Shown: positions 10,701 to 19,923, numbered from the stretch's first letter. The stretch is 64,000 nt of DNA from an uncultured Aquimarina sp. (GCA_947496355.1 CANMCO010000006.1:62001-126000), one strand, 5' to 3'. Numbers and translations are program-made. The notes: generated from the letters alone by a model not told the origin.

Positions 10701-13523
10701 TCCCCCACCATCACCAAGTTCCCATCCACCGACAGCAATGAGTACTTTTGTTCCTTGTGCATGTCCTAAACTTACTATCTGTTGTAATTTATTTGGACTA
10801 GCTAAGGGCTCTAAACTACCATCTGCTCTTGGAATAGCGAATGCATAGTTGATATGAGTCAATTTGTCATACTGAATATTATTTATATTGCCCCATGATG
10901 GAGTATATCCTACCACTTTGAAACCATTACCTGTACAACCTCCATCCGAAGTTACACTTATACTAACGGTACTTGAAGTAGTAGATTGATTAGCATTATC
11001 GGTAGCCTTTGCTGTGATGTTATGACCACCTAAAGTAGCGATCCAGTTAACGGTATACGGAGCAGAGTTATCCTGCTCTATCATATTACCATCAACATAG
11101 AATTCTACATTCGAAATAGTACCATCGGTATCTGAGGCATTGGCATTAATTGTTATATTAGTGTTTTCAACAAAAGATTGACCACTTGTTGGTGAAGTAA
11201 TAGATACAGTTGGAGCACCATTTCCTCCTCCTCCTCCACTGCAAGGACCTATTAATTCCCAAACATTTTCTCTGTTGGTAACTGGATCATTATTTTGTGT
11301 CCACCACTTGGCTTTGTATTCATTTCCTTGATATGAGACTATATCTCCTCCGGTATACACTTGTCCGGGAACATAAGCGGGTGCTGTACAGGAGCTACCA
11401 CTTCCGTTTACGATAATCGAAACAGATGAAGAACCCTCTCCATTTTCATTATCAAAAGCTTTTACAGTAATTGTATAGCTTCCTTCTGCTACGTTTGCCC
11501 AACTATAACTATAGGGCGCACTCGTATCTTCACTTAGCATTGTATTTCCGTTATAAAACTCTACGCGGCTTATTGTGCCATCGGTATCTGATGCATTTGC
11601 AGCAATATTAATTGTAGATCCGGCAGTAAAAGTTGCTCCTTGAGTTGGAGATGTTATAGCTACTGTGGGTAACTCGTTTCCACCAATTCCATTAACAGTA
11701 ATGGAAACTGAGGAAGTTGAACTTGCTCCCTCATTATCATATGCTTTTGCAATAATTGTATAACTGCCAGCGGATACATTCGTCCAGTTATACGTGTATG
11801 GTGCAGTAGAATCTTCCCCCAATAAAGAAGACCCATTATAAAATTCAACACGAGCGACACTACCATTATCAGTTGCATTAGCTCCAATATTAATAGTAGC
11901 TCCTGCCTCAAAAGTAGCTCCTTGAGAAGGTGAAGTAATTGACACGGATGGTGCAGGATTTCCTGAACCTCCAGAAGCAAACACATCATTCATCTTATTA
12001 ACTAAAGGAGATTTTACGTTGGACCATCTTTTAAGTTTTAAACCGAAAGATTGGTAAGATCCACTAAACTCTAGGTCTCCATATACTGTCCATACAATAG
12101 TACCTGCCAGATTATTATCATTAATAAATTGCGCTTTTACACCTATAGACTCTTCATCATCATAACTTAAAAAGTAATTACCTTTAGTCATATAAGGCAC
12201 CTTCGCTTGATCATCCCATTGTCGTGTCCATCCGCTACCAGCACCTGTTTTTTGTTTTACATAGAAATGATTTGGAGTACCGTCATAAGCGGTCCAATTT
12301 GTATAATCAGCACAGGTACTTACGGGGCCATCTGGTTGTATCGTGACATTTCTTTTGGTAGTAGGTGCATTAAGCGATGCATTACCGGTAGTAATTACAC
12401 CTCTTCCATAGAACGGGGCTCCAAAATTTATTTTATTAGAAGGAACTCCAAGTGAATTCAATTTATTTAAGGTTGATTGCCAATTAAAATCTGGTGCCTC
12501 TGCTCCATCATAAGGATATACTGGAGCATTATGCCCTGCAATATTAGACCATCCCCCATTGAAGTCATAGGTCATCATATTGAAGTAATCCATAGTACTA
12601 GCCAATTGCGACCAGTTAAAGCCATCAAGTTTCTTTGGATCTGCAGCCATGGCTGCCGTAATTAATTTTTCTGGACCAATGGCATTTCTTATTTCTTGTA
12701 CCAAATTTCCAAAATTGGCAAAATCGGCGTTTGTTCCTGTAAAATTCATTCCAGGAAACGGACCTGGGTATTCCCAATCAAGGTCAATACCGTCAAACCC
12801 CATATCGATAAGTCTTTTACAATCTGCAATGAATCGTGCTCTTTTTACTGGGTCTGCAGCCATTTCTGGGAAGTGCTTACACATACTCCATCCACCAATC
12901 GATGCCATTACTTTGACTCCTTTTTGATGAGCCAATTCTAATAACCCTGGAGCTCCACCTTCTTTATGTAATGGTAAAGGCAAGGTACCGCTCAATCCCA
13001 ATCCTGGATGCGTCCACGTATTTCCACCTACAGTTACCTGAAACCCCTGAGCCTCGGCTCGTTGTTTTACCGCTTCACTTATGTATTGAATAGATTCAGT
13101 TTCTCCAAACAAAATATGCCAGTCCCAACTATCCGTAAGAATTGTATGAATTAAATCATTAGGTTGCTGAACTGCACCAGGTTGGTAAATTTCTTTATTA
13201 CGATGATCTCCACTATGTAGAGATCCGTCAACGGCAACTCCAAAGAATGAAAAATTAAGAATAGTATACTTAGAATAATCTATGTTAAGATGAGTTAATG
13301 CTCCTGCAGAAGGTACTCCTGCACTTGCTGATTTCCACGCATCCCAATTGGTAATATAACCAATGATTTGTTTGTTATGGTTCGATGTGGTTGCACTACC
13401 TCCGGTATTAACTTGGGCATTTACAATACCTGAAATGCTTACAAGAATTAAAAAGAGAAGTGTCATTGGAAACAATTTCCAATAGAACCGCCACTCTTTG
13501 AGAGTAAATTTTGGGTCTTTCAT
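7707..13523 (-). CDS. Giant secreted chitinase with three GH18 catalytic domains and a T9SS domain
   Basis: This 1,938-residue protein carries three separate, apparently intact GH18 barrels: about 50-512 (DGIDLDWE, acid E251), 869-1150 (DGVDMDWE, acid E980) and 1513-1845 (SGMDIDFE, acid E1631; the first motif residue is S instead of D). Between them are Big_7-type Ig-like spacers (two at 518-705, one at 768-862, two at 1157-1335, one at 1413-1500), a CBM5/12 with YKAKWW (709-763) and a GGWCS-type CBM (1344-1400). A T9SS domain (about 1846-1938) has LSPNP and ends GKLIKR. A hydrophobic signal segment lies at 17-36, after a longer than usual charged N-terminus. The first two barrels resemble a classical ChiA; the third resembles the 694-3105 chitinase. 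Three barrels probably combine different cutting modes on crystalline chitin (inference). Confidence 0.94.
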   Translation of the reverse strand: MKDPKFTLKEWRFYWKLFPMTLLFLILVSISGIVNAQVNTGGSATTSNHNKQIIGYITNWDAWKSASAGVPSAGALTHLNIDYSKYTILNFSFFGVAVDGSLHSGDHRNKEIYQPGAVQQPNDLIHTILTDSWDWHILFGETESIQYISEAVKQRAEAQGFQVTVGGNTWTHPGLGLSGTLPLPLHKEGGAPGLLELAHQKGVKVMASIGGWSMCKHFPEMAADPVKRARFIADCKRLIDMGFDGIDLDWEYPGPFPGMNFTGTNADFANFGNLVQEIRNAIGPEKLITAAMAADPKKLDGFNWSQLASTMDYFNMMTYDFNGGWSNIAGHNAPVYPYDGAEAPDFNWQSTLNKLNSLGVPSNKINFGAPFYGRGVITTGNASLNAPTTKRNVTIQPDGPVSTCADYTNWTAYDGTPNHFYVKQKTGAGSGWTRQWDDQAKVPYMTKGNYFLSYDDEESIGVKAQFINDNNLAGTIVWTVYGDLEFSGSYQSFGLKLKRWSNVKSPLVNKMNDVFASGGSGNPAPSVSITSPSQGATFEAGATINIGANATDNGSVARVEFYNGSSLLGEDSTAPYTYNWTNVSAGSYTIIAKAYDNEGASSTSSVSITVNGIGGNELPTVAITSPTQGATFTAGSTINIAANASDTDGTISRVEFYNGNTMLSEDTSAPYSYSWANVAEGSYTITVKAFDNENGEGSSSVSIIVNGSGSSCTAPAYVPGQVYTGGDIVSYQGNEYKAKWWTQNNDPVTNRENVWELIGPCSGGGGGNGAPTVSITSPTSGQSFVENTNITINANASDTDGTISNVEFYVDGNMIEQDNSAPYTVNWIATLGGHNITAKATDNANQSTTSSTVSISVTSDGGCTGNGFKVVGYTPSWGNINNIQYDKLTHINYAFAIPRADGSLEPLASPNKLQQIVSLGHAQGTKVLIAVGGWELGDGGGVDRRFSQLAANPSTRTAFVNNLVNFVNQYDLDGVDMDWEYPREGSEPQHFELLMQELGQAMHSRGKLLTAAVVVSGWNADGVLSGVFDDVDFLNIMAYDGNNHGSMSQATGGLDYWLGRGLPKSKAVLGVPFYCRPQPESYANLLAMGASPNSDSFQGRNYNGIPTIKAKTELAQQRAGGIMIWELSHDTSDQSTSLLTAINQVAGDPCGPDNVAPQVAVTSPQNGASYTVGNNVVINANASDTDGNVTKVVFYVDENMISEDTSSPYTANWTATSGNHNITARAIDNDGAVTISSAVSISVTGGTNNQPPTVSITEPGDNATFTVGNSVGISANANDTDGNVTKVVFYVDGNMISEDTSSPYTANWTATIGNHTLTAMATDDDNDSSTSIAINITVQTDTGGGCDEAQYVDGSAYNTGDTVQNLGKKYECLVGGWCTVGGPYAPGEGWAWDNAWKELGDCGGGNPPGGNQAPTVSITSPGNGQSFTAGSTINISASASDVDGTVSKVEFFSNGSKLGEDTTSPYSYTWNNASNGNYTLTAKATDNDNATGDSPAVSISVGSTNPPNPGGDLPKRLLVGYWHNFDNSSTIVKLRDVSDKWDVINVSFAIPTVLGGSNMTFTPDPAIYSSVQEFKNDVALLKSRGKKVLISMGGATGAVDVSSPSDAQEFSNSMTNIIREYGFSGMDIDFEGSSVSLAGDTDFRNPVGPKVVNLISAFRSILSQFGSDFVLSMAPETLFVQGGISGYGGAAGAYLPIIYALRNEMDYIHVQHYNTGSMTALDGQNYTQGTADFQVAMAEMLLNGFPVRGGGGDFPALRPDQVLIGLPANVPAAPNGGFTPAAEVHKALDYLIKGQSFGGRYTLRNSSGYANFRGLMTWSINWDIVSGFGFSNPHRAYLDGLDGRTAIVQKQDANEISLSPNPVGGDVINLSIKSELPNSVFSLQIFNAAGIQVLQYQNSKIQKGNNLRTFDVSKLEEGLYFYTISTSRGQTTGKLIKR

Positions 13524-13817
13524 AATCGACTGTGTTAAGTTTTAAAAGAATTTATTTGTGTTATATGAAAAAGAGTTTCTCGACTCTTTTCTTTCTATCT
13601 GAAAAGTATAAAGAAGTGTTAACGACAAAAAACTAATTAGCTGAATGACTTAAAAATGTAGCTGTTTAGGACTTAAATTGGAATAAGAGGATTCTTAAAG
13701 TTTTGATGTGATTAATATCGAAAACCTTGTTGTTTGGCTAAAAAAAAGAAAGCTTTAACAAAAAAAACGGTATTTTCATTAAAAATTTGACAACATAGCC
13801 ATTAAACCTTTTTCAAA
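13524..13817. promoter_or_regulatory. Divergent regulatory region between the chitinase operon and the LytS kinase
   Basis: These 294 bases separate the leftward chitinase genes from the rightward regulators, so promoters for both must lie here. The most visible element is a perfect inverted repeat at 13569-13590: AAAAGAGT, six-base loop, ACTCTTTT. It would sit in the 5' leader of the giant chitinase, 46-67 bases before its ATG. It could be a leader hairpin or a protein-binding palindrome. I found no clean match to the Bacteroidota -7 consensus TAnnTTTG and do not assign promoters. Confidence 0.45.
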
Positions 13818-14846
13818 ATCAAAATAAATAAAGAAATACTACATCATGGCCTATTTTGGCTTATCTACTTCACGCTAAACACGTTGCGATGGGGTAGTTA
13901 TTTTGATGATTATTTATATTCTTTTCAATCCAACCTTGTTGAATTTATCGTACATATTATTTTGGTGTACTTCAACCTATATTTCTTACTTCCAAAATTG
14001 ATTCCTAATAAATATTTAGAATATCTTTTTATACTACTCGTTTCTATTTTAACCATGACCTTGGTAAGAATTATTTTTACTTATGAATTTGTTACTACCG
14101 ATGTTTTTCCGGAGTCAGAAAGGTCAGAGGGTTCAATTTTTGATTTTAACTATATCACTGCAGCCTTTATAGGAGAAATTTATGTGATTGGATTTACGAC
14201 TGCCATAAAAATTACGATTGACTACGTAAAAAATCTACGTAAAACTGAAGCTTTAGAAAAACAAGGACTTAAAAATGAGCTATCTCTTCTTAAATCTCAA
14301 TTACAACCTCATTTCTTTTTCAACACTTTAAATAACTTATATTCTCTAACATTAGAAAAATCTGATCAGGCTCCCGAAACGGTAGTTAAGCTCTCAGAAT
14401 TCATGAGTTATGTTATTTATCAGGGAAACAAAAAGAAAGTTTCATTAATTGATGAGATAAAATACATTCAGAATTATATCGATTTAGAACGTTTGCGATT
14501 TGGAGATCGAGTACAGGTCGATTTTTCTCTTCTAGGAAGTATAGAAGATTATAAAATCCCCCCGCTCCTCTTGTTACAATTTGTAGAAAATGCTTTTAAG
14601 CATGGTACTGATTATGAGTTGGGTGAAGTTCTTTTGTATATCGAACTTGAGGTTAAAGATTCCTGGTTATACTTTAAAACTAAGAATAGAAAAAATAGCT
14701 ATAAAACTGGGGAACTTGAAAAAGAAGGCATAGGACATAAAAACACCAAGAGAAGGCTAGGGTTATTATTTGACGATGATTACGAATTTATTATCAAAGA
14801 AGATGAAACAAACTATGCTATAACCCTAAAAATACCTTTAGAATAG
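13818..14846 (+). CDS. LytS-type membrane sensor histidine kinase, start codon apparently ATC
   Basis: The C-terminal part matches the His_kinase (LytS/YehU) family: LKSQLQPHFFFNTLNNLYSL gives the phospho-accepting histidine (H165 from the 13818 start), followed by an ATP-binding domain with NAFKHG. Hydrophobic helices fill the N-terminal third. The first usable standard start is TTG at 13884, but reading frame and homology continue upstream. Residues HHGLFWLIYFTLNTLRWGSY match HLLFWVGYFMINFIRWGSYF in the paralogue at 31198. No ATG, GTG or TTG lies between the in-frame stop at 13803 and 13884; ATC at 13818 gives 342 residues against the paralogue's 349. Kinases of this family pair with LytTR regulators; the likely partner is at 19189, beyond the hybrid regulator. 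Confidence 0.85.
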   Translation: MKINKEILHHGLFWLIYFTLNTLRWGSYFDDYLYSFQSNLVEFIVHIILVYFNLYFLLPKLIPNKYLEYLFILLVSILTMTLVRIIFTYEFVTTDVFPESERSEGSIFDFNYITAAFIGEIYVIGFTTAIKITIDYVKNLRKTEALEKQGLKNELSLLKSQLQPHFFFNTLNNLYSLTLEKSDQAPETVVKLSEFMSYVIYQGNKKKVSLIDEIKYIQNYIDLERLRFGDRVQVDFSLLGSIEDYKIPPLLLLQFVENAFKHGTDYELGEVLLYIELEVKDSWLYFKTKNRKNSYKTGELEKEGIGHKNTKRRLGLLFDDDYEFIIKEDETNYAITLKIPLE

Positions 14847-14943
14847 AATAATAACTCTCGGTAAACTATAAACCTCTATATAATCGTTTGTATTTTGAGT
14901 TATATCAATAAATACAAATTCACAATAATAATCATAGTAAGAT

Positions 14944-17900
14944 ATGATTTTAAATTCTGTCCAGGGAATGACAATAAATAAAACTTCTATATCAATTCTG
15001 TTATTTTTCATGCTCTCTCAAATTGTTTGGGTGCAAGAAAATGAGAATAATTATGTTATCACCCATTTTGGAAGCAGAGAAGGTTTATCGCATGGTTATG
15101 TTAATAGTATTGTAAGTGATGAACAAAATATCAAATGGATTGCTACAGAGAATGGGATAACTAAATACAATGGTTCTGAATTTGATTACATACGATTAAA
15201 CAAAAAATATGCTGAATTAAAAAATGAGAACATTGAAATTTTATTTTTAGATAATGATAATAATCTTTGGATCGGTACCAGAGGTGGTGGAGTTTCTGTA
15301 TTAAATATTGAAAAAGATACGATTAAAAACTATAACTATCTTATAGATCCAGATAATAAAAGTGATCAGCGAATACTAAGCATTGCGCAAGATGATACAG
15401 GAAATATTTGGATTGGAACATGGGGCAACGGTATTTTTGTTATTAATCCAAATAACAACTCACTTATCCGTCATTTTAATACTACATGCTTAGTATATAC
15501 CATTTTAAAAGATTTGTATGGAAATATGTGGTTTGGTAATTATAATATCTTAACCAGATACAACCCTTTAAATAATGCCGTAACAGAATTTCCTCTTGAC
15601 ACAGAAATAACGGATCTGGTAAACGATTCTTTTCGTAACAAAATATGGATAGGTACGGCAACAAATCCAAGCACCAACATTTATAGTTTTAATCATGAAA
15701 ATCAACAAATTGATAGTCTAAAAACAGGAATAGAAACAAGTTTTGCAAGATATTTGGGTATTGATCAGAAAGGAAAACTTTGGATAGGGACATGGAGTAA
15801 TGGTTTATATATAAGTGATCCCAATTTGAAAAGCTTTACCAAGCTTAACATACAAAGAACTAATTCTAGAAAAGATAATATTAATTATGATACTGTTCTT
15901 GATGTACACATCGATAAAAATAATATTGTTTGGTTATCAATGGCATTTGGTGGAGGTGTAATACAAATGATTCCGAAAAAAGGATTCATTAATGCTTACA
16001 GTAGTATTAAGAATGATGCTATTCTGAGAGATTGTAATATTCAATCCATATACAAAGACTCAGAAAAATTATGGTTAGGAACATTAGAGAGTGGAGTATT
16101 TATAGGCAATGATTTTTCCACATTAGAAAACCTAGAACCAAAAGACCATAAAACCGCTATTCATAAATATCAAGAAATGCTATTTATAGGCTTTGAGGAA
16201 GGTTTTATAATATATGATGTAAAAAATCAAACAGAAATATTCAGGTTTCCTACCATAGAGCGAGTAACTTCTTTTTTAGTCGATAAGAAAGAACGTTTAT
16301 GGATAGGAACAGAACATGATGGTGTTGCTATGGTACCATTAGGAGCTCTTGAAAAATCTGATAAATATATATACTTTCATGATGGGGGAACTGGTAATTT
16401 TAAACTCAATAATACAGATAGAATCACCGATATAAAATCTGATGAGAAAGGTAACATCTGGGTAGGAACCCACAACGGTTTTCATTTATTTGATGAAAAA
16501 TCGAAGTCATTTTTACATCATACAACCTTGATGAATGAAGAACTGCCTAGTACAATTGTTAATAATATTCATTTCAAAGATAATACAGCCTGGATAGGAA
16601 CCGCTAACGGTTTATTAGCATTAGAGTTAAAAAAAGAAAAACTAATTCTTAAAAATAAATATACAAAAACAGATGGTCTTAACACCAACTTTATTTCTGC
16701 AGTTACCAGTGACGATAAAGGCAACTTGTGGTTAAGTACGACTACCGAAATTGTAAAATTCGTAGTGGATAAGAATATTTTTATTAATTATGGAGAAGCG
16801 GATGGCATAGAAACTTCATCTTTTAATCCAAAAGCAGTTTTTAATTATGATAACAAACAAATTTATTTTGGAGGGATCGATAATGTAACCTATTTCAATC
16901 CTGAAAAAATTACCGATACCCAAATTAAACCTGAGATTATAATTTCGAAAACAGTAATTGACAATCAACATATTACTCCTGGATATAGTCTAAACGGAAG
17001 AGTGATATTGGACAAAAATATAAACTCGACAAGTGCAATTGTATTAACTCATAAAGAAAAGTCCATTTTAATCAACTTTGGACTAAATGACTATTTAGGA
17101 GAATTAAATGCAAAATATAAATATAGACTTGATGGTTTTCAGGATGAATGGGTAGACCTGAAAAATAGAAATCAAATTAGTTTTACTGGTCTCCCAAGTG
17201 GTAGTTATGTACTATATATTATTGGGTCTCGGGATAATCAAATGTGGAGTACACCCAGAATTCTAGAATTAAAAATAAAACCTTCGCCATGGTCAAGTAC
17301 GGTAGCTTATCTTCTTTATATAGCTATTTTTATAGTTATCCTTTGGCTATTGTACACCGTAAAAACAAGACAAACTAAATTAAAAAACATTCTTGAAATC
17401 GCGAAAATTGACAAACAGAAAGAAACAGAACTTACAGAAGCTAAGCTCAATTTTTTCACCAATATATCTCACGAATTTAGAACCCCGCTCACACTAATAA
17501 TTAGCCCTTTAACAGAAATACTTGAAAATAAAAACCTTGATCCAGTAGTACAAGAAAAGTTATCAATTGTACAAAAAAACGCGAACCGTCTTCTTAACCT
17601 TGTAAGTCAATTATTAGACTTTAGAAAAGCAGATCACAACTTGTTTACACTTAGTGTAGATACACAAAATTTTGTATGTTTTGCTCATGAGGTTTTTCTA
17701 TCCTTTAAAGAACTTGCTGCATCAAGAAATATACAATATACTTATGAAGCTTTTCCTGAAGATGTTTCTTTTCCATTTGATAAAAACAATATGGAGATTG
17801 TTTTAAGTAATCTACTATTTAATGCTTTTAAGAATACTAAAAGCGGGGATCACATTACACTAGGTATTGAAAAAAAAGACGATTATCTTATAATTACTGT

Positions 17901-18984
17901 TAAAGATTCTGGTAAGGGAATTGAAAAAAAGGACTTAGAAAGAATTTTTGATCGTTATTATCAAATAAAAGCAAGTGAATCAGCCAAAATGCTAGGAAGT
18001 GGTATTGGATTGGCATTCTCAAAAAAGATCATTGAGTTACATCAAGGTACTATAAAAGTAAATAGCATTCCCAATAAAGGTTCAGAGTTTATTATTACTA
18101 TGACATTACATCCCATATATCCAGATCATAGCTATAACAATTCCAGTTCTTTAGATCTTATAAATACAGAAATACAAACAATTAAACAGACGATACCCTT
18201 CGAAAAAGACATCAAAAAAGAAGGTACAATACTAATTATAGATGATAACGACGATATTAGAAAATATTTATATACACTCTTATCCGACAAATACACTATA
18301 CAAGAAGCCGAAAATGGTGAAATAGGTTATAAAATAGCAACAGAACAACATCCTGATTTGATTATTTGTGATGTAATGATGCCAATAAAAGATGGATTAG
18401 CTGTTTGCAAAGACCTTAAAAAACAAATTGCCACTTCTCATATCCCAATTATTTTGCTAACCGCCCGCAGTTCCACTTTTTTTGAGATTGAAGGACTAGA
18501 GACAGGAGCAGATGATTACATTACAAAACCCTTTAATCCTATTATTGTTAAGACCAAAATAGGAACTCTACTTGCCAATCGTAACAAATTAAGAGCCTAC
18601 TTACAAAACAAAGTGAGGTTTGAACCCAAGGAACAAAAAACGCTTCAATATAACGAGGAGGAAGAGTTCGTAATACGAGCTATTGAGCTAGTAGAGGCTA
18701 ATCTGCAAAACAATGAATTTGGATTACAGATGATGGTAGATAAACTACATATGAGTCAATCTTCTTTATACAGAAAAATAAAATCGTTAACAGGGCTTTC
18801 TCTTACAGCTTTTATACGTTCAATTCGGTTAAAAAATGCCGCACGTATTATCCAGAATAGTAATGCCAAATTAAGCCATGTTGCTTATGAAGTTGGTTTT
18901 AATGATTATTCATATTTCAAAAAATCTTTCGAAGAACATTTCAATTGTTTACCATCAGATTACAGAGCTCAAAAAAAGAAATAA
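14944..18984 (+). CDS. Hybrid two-component system sensor/regulator with beta-propeller sensor and AraC output
   Basis: At 1,346 residues this is a full HTCS: sensor, kinase, receiver and DNA-binding output in one chain. A signal or anchor segment (about 9-30) precedes two periplasmic propellers built from Reg_prop repeats (many WIGT or WVGT phrases, about 40-680), then a Y_Y_Y domain (about 700-780) and a membrane helix (about 785-805). The kinase has H843 in ISHEFRTPL and an ATP-binding domain (GSGIGLAFSKK). The receiver has D1143 in CDVMMPIKDG and KPF later. An AraC-type helix-turn-helix ends it (about 1245-1346). In Bacteroidota such proteins sense oligosaccharides in the periplasm and switch on the adjacent polysaccharide locus; here chitin or chitosan oligomers are inferred. 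A start at 14968 (MTINKTS) is equally plausible. Confidence 0.93.
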   Translation: MILNSVQGMTINKTSISILLFFMLSQIVWVQENENNYVITHFGSREGLSHGYVNSIVSDEQNIKWIATENGITKYNGSEFDYIRLNKKYAELKNENIEILFLDNDNNLWIGTRGGGVSVLNIEKDTIKNYNYLIDPDNKSDQRILSIAQDDTGNIWIGTWGNGIFVINPNNNSLIRHFNTTCLVYTILKDLYGNMWFGNYNILTRYNPLNNAVTEFPLDTEITDLVNDSFRNKIWIGTATNPSTNIYSFNHENQQIDSLKTGIETSFARYLGIDQKGKLWIGTWSNGLYISDPNLKSFTKLNIQRTNSRKDNINYDTVLDVHIDKNNIVWLSMAFGGGVIQMIPKKGFINAYSSIKNDAILRDCNIQSIYKDSEKLWLGTLESGVFIGNDFSTLENLEPKDHKTAIHKYQEMLFIGFEEGFIIYDVKNQTEIFRFPTIERVTSFLVDKKERLWIGTEHDGVAMVPLGALEKSDKYIYFHDGGTGNFKLNNTDRITDIKSDEKGNIWVGTHNGFHLFDEKSKSFLHHTTLMNEELPSTIVNNIHFKDNTAWIGTANGLLALELKKEKLILKNKYTKTDGLNTNFISAVTSDDKGNLWLSTTTEIVKFVVDKNIFINYGEADGIETSSFNPKAVFNYDNKQIYFGGIDNVTYFNPEKITDTQIKPEIIISKTVIDNQHITPGYSLNGRVILDKNINSTSAIVLTHKEKSILINFGLNDYLGELNAKYKYRLDGFQDEWVDLKNRNQISFTGLPSGSYVLYIIGSRDNQMWSTPRILELKIKPSPWSSTVAYLLYIAIFIVILWLLYTVKTRQTKLKNILEIAKIDKQKETELTEAKLNFFTNISHEFRTPLTLIISPLTEILENKNLDPVVQEKLSIVQKNANRLLNLVSQLLDFRKADHNLFTLSVDTQNFVCFAHEVFLSFKELAASRNIQYTYEAFPEDVSFPFDKNNMEIVLSNLLFNAFKNTKSGDHITLGIEKKDDYLIITVKDSGKGIEKKDLERIFDRYYQIKASESAKMLGSGIGLAFSKKIIELHQGTIKVNSIPNKGSEFIITMTLHPIYPDHSYNNSSSLDLINTEIQTIKQTIPFEKDIKKEGTILIIDDNDDIRKYLYTLLSDKYTIQEAENGEIGYKIATEQHPDLIICDVMMPIKDGLAVCKDLKKQIATSHIPIILLTARSSTFFEIEGLETGADDYITKPFNPIIVKTKIGTLLANRNKLRAYLQNKVRFEPKEQKTLQYNEEEEFVIRAIELVEANLQNNEFGLQMMVDKLHMSQSSLYRKIKSLTGLSLTAFIRSIRLKNAARIIQNSNAKLSHVAYEVGFNDYSYFKKSFEEHFNCLPSDYRAQKKK

Positions 18985-19188
18985 AAGCATTTAAAACTAT
19001 CTAAATAAGTATGCGGTATTCTTTATTTTAATAAATAAATTCTCGCATATATATCAAATTAATTAAGTGTTTGAACCATTTACCCTATGCTTTGCATTAT
19101 TTGACATGTTTTGATTATTCTTAATAGGATACTTTAGTTCTACCTTTTTACTTAACGTCATACAAATTATCATAATCCCCACTTTCTC

Positions 19189-19923
19189 ATGAAAATAAAA
19201 TGCTTAGTACTGGATGATGAACCACTAGCCATAAAGATCATTAAGAAACATTTGGAAAACTTTGAAGATTTTGAAGTTACTCATGCTTGTAATAATCCGA
19301 TAGAGGCATTTAATTTACTCGCACAAGAGCCTATTGACCTTATCTTTCTGGATATTAACATGCCTAGATTAAATGGAATAGAATTTATACAAAATCTTAA
19401 TGTATCTCCTTTTATCATTATCACAACGGCTTATCGAGAATATGCCGTAGAAGGTTTTGAACTAGATGTAATGGATTATTTAGTTAAACCTATATCATTA
19501 AAAAGGTTAATGAGGGCTTTAAATAAAGTAACCCGATTTGTAAATCTTCAAAATGAATTTTCAAAAAACAGCATTAACAACTCTTTAGAATTGCAAGAAA
19601 AGAAGCAATATTTCTTTGTGAAAGTTGGAAAAAAAATGGTGAAAATTCATTTTAACGATATTCTATATATTGAAAGTCTAAAAGATTATGTATCCATTAA
19701 GACCATCACTAAAGATTATATTACGCATTATAATCTATCGGCAATAACCAAATTAATCCCTGAATATGAATTCATGCGAATTCATAGATCTTTTACCATT
19801 GCGGTAAATAAAGTTAAAGCTATTGAGGGTAATTGTATTCATATTCATGATAAAAAGATTCCAATAGGTCGTAATTATGTAAAAGAAGTTAAAGGAAAAA
19901 TATTAAGTGGTTCTTTTGCTTAA
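19189..19923 (+). CDS. LytTR-family response regulator
   Basis: The 244-residue protein has an N-terminal receiver (DDEPLAIKII at the start, phospho-acceptor D55 in FLDINMPRLNG, TTAYREYAVEGF, and K in LVKPIS) and a C-terminal LytTR DNA-binding domain (about 140-240, with FVKVGKKMVKI, YIESLKDYVSI and RIHRSFTIAVNKV). It is a close paralogue of the regulator at 32244. Unlike that one it does not overlap a kinase gene: the probable partner kinase (13818) is separated from it by the hybrid regulator. It ends tail to tail with the GH20 gene, 42 bases away. Role in chitin gene control is inferred from position. Confidence 0.92.
   Translation: MKIKCLVLDDEPLAIKIIKKHLENFEDFEVTHACNNPIEAFNLLAQEPIDLIFLDINMPRLNGIEFIQNLNVSPFIIITTAYREYAVEGFELDVMDYLVKPISLKRLMRALNKVTRFVNLQNEFSKNSINNSLELQEKKQYFFVKVGKKMVKIHFNDILYIESLKDYVSIKTITKDYITHYNLSAITKLIPEYEFMRIHRSFTIAVNKVKAIEGNCIHIHDKKIPIGRNYVKEVKGKILSGSFA

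Noticed and set aside
11660..11989. Leucine-rich open frame on the minus strand
   Set aside because: It lies wholly inside the giant chitinase gene in another frame on the same strand and reflects the repeat composition of Ig-like modules.
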